Position numbers and translations under genes: made by a program. This document shows positions 6,772 to 7,037 of a stretch of 7,037 bases of DNA, piece by piece (position 1 is the first letter of the stretch; every line of letters begins with the position of its first letter). The stretch is from Alkanindiges sp. (GTDB lineage Bacteria; Pseudomonadota; Gammaproteobacteria; Pseudomonadales; Moraxellaceae). The stretch is from assembly GCA_030152125.1 (NCBI GenBank), contig JASLIR010000015.1:1-7037 (forward strand), written 5' to 3'. The notes under the pieces are model-generated. The model saw nothing but the letters and a program-made list of their open reading frames with translations, had not been told where the DNA came from and made no database searches.

Positions 6772-7037
6772 TTAATGGCGAAGTACAACCGTGCGGGTTA
6801 ATACGGATATCGAGTTTCTTATTGGTACATCAAAAAGAGGCAAAATACCTATACGTTTGGGAATAACATCGCGTAGTAAGGCAAAAAAAGCACACAGCAG
6901 TATGAATGCAGACATTACTGTAATCATTTCAAACTGCAATGCCACCTTCAGCATATATTTGATGAAATCGTCACTGGGGAGGCTTAAATGATGATCAGGC
7001 GTCTCATGTGAAATAACAGCATGATGATGTGCATCGT
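6772..7037 (-). CDS. His-rich small membrane protein, C-terminal part (cut by window edge)
   Basis: An open frame enters from the right edge and ends with TAA at 6774-6772, giving 87 visible residues. The visible part opens with a His-rich stretch (DAHHHAVISHETPDHH) followed by an acidic turn (LPSDDFIKYM). One strong hydrophobic helix comes next (about residues 36-54, ITVMSAFILLCAFFALL), then a basic turn (RDVIPKR) and a short tail ending LRH. The true start is outside the window; the internal ATG at 6954 would discard the His-rich region and is unlikely. The position just upstream of czcC is where czcI lies in some Czc systems, but the visible C-terminus does not resemble CzcI as I know it, so I give no name. 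A metal-binding or sensing membrane protein co-expressed with the efflux genes is a reasonable inference. Confidence is limited by truncation and lack of a recognised family. Confidence 0.65.
   Translation of the reverse strand, partial: DAHHHAVISHETPDHHLSLPSDDFIKYMLKVALQFEMITVMSAFILLCAFFALLRDVIPKRIGILPLFDVPIRNSISVLTRTVVLRH

Noticed and set aside
6791..6991. Plus-strand 66-codon frame near the right edge
   Set aside because: It is antisense to the His-rich membrane gene, whose reverse-strand product shows a coherent His-rich segment and membrane helix; the plus-strand translation shows neither a domain nor a ribosome binding site.

Overview
The window is most of one heavy-metal handling gene cluster, with every gene read on the minus strand (right to left). 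It holds a complete tripartite RND metal exporter of the Czc/Cus type. Small histidine-rich membrane proteins lie on both sides of it, and a HupE/UreJ-type metal permease sits at the downstream end. RND-MFP-OMF systems and Sec signal peptides mean a Gram-negative host. The moderate base composition, the protein sequences and the HupE subtype suggest a beta- or gammaproteobacterium. I cannot name a genus from this sequence.

Layout in transcription order: (1) 7037-6772, the 3' end of a small gene cut by the window edge; its product has a histidine-rich N-terminal part and one membrane helix. (2) An 84-nt gap with an 8-bp inverted repeat, one arm of which contains the ribosome binding site of the next gene. 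(3) 6687-5497, a CzcC-like outer-membrane factor. (4) 5481-3979, a CzcB-like periplasmic adaptor with the CzcB-type N-terminal domain and a His-containing C-terminus. (5) 3967-836, a CzcA-like proton-driven pump of 1043 aa. (6) 836-453, an unassigned histidine-rich small membrane protein that overlaps the czcA stop codon. (7) 446-1, the N-terminal part of a HupE/UreJ-family permease, cut by the window edge. Gaps of 15, 11, -1 and 6 nt between genes 3 to 7 indicate one transcript with translational coupling. No regulator, transposase, tRNA, rRNA or CRISPR array is visible.

Working model: the CzcA trimer, the adaptor and the outer-membrane channel span the envelope and expel a divalent cation (Zn, Co, Cd or Ni). 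Divalent specificity is inferred from the D-x5-D-x6-E motif in TM4 and from the absence of the CusA methionine triad. The His-rich proteins could bind metal at the periplasmic face, and HupE would move Ni/Co-like ions across the inner membrane. The efflux genes are a well-known type. The less explained parts are the two His-rich small proteins, which share a faint common pattern, their linkage to a HupE permease, and a strong hairpin just before hupE.
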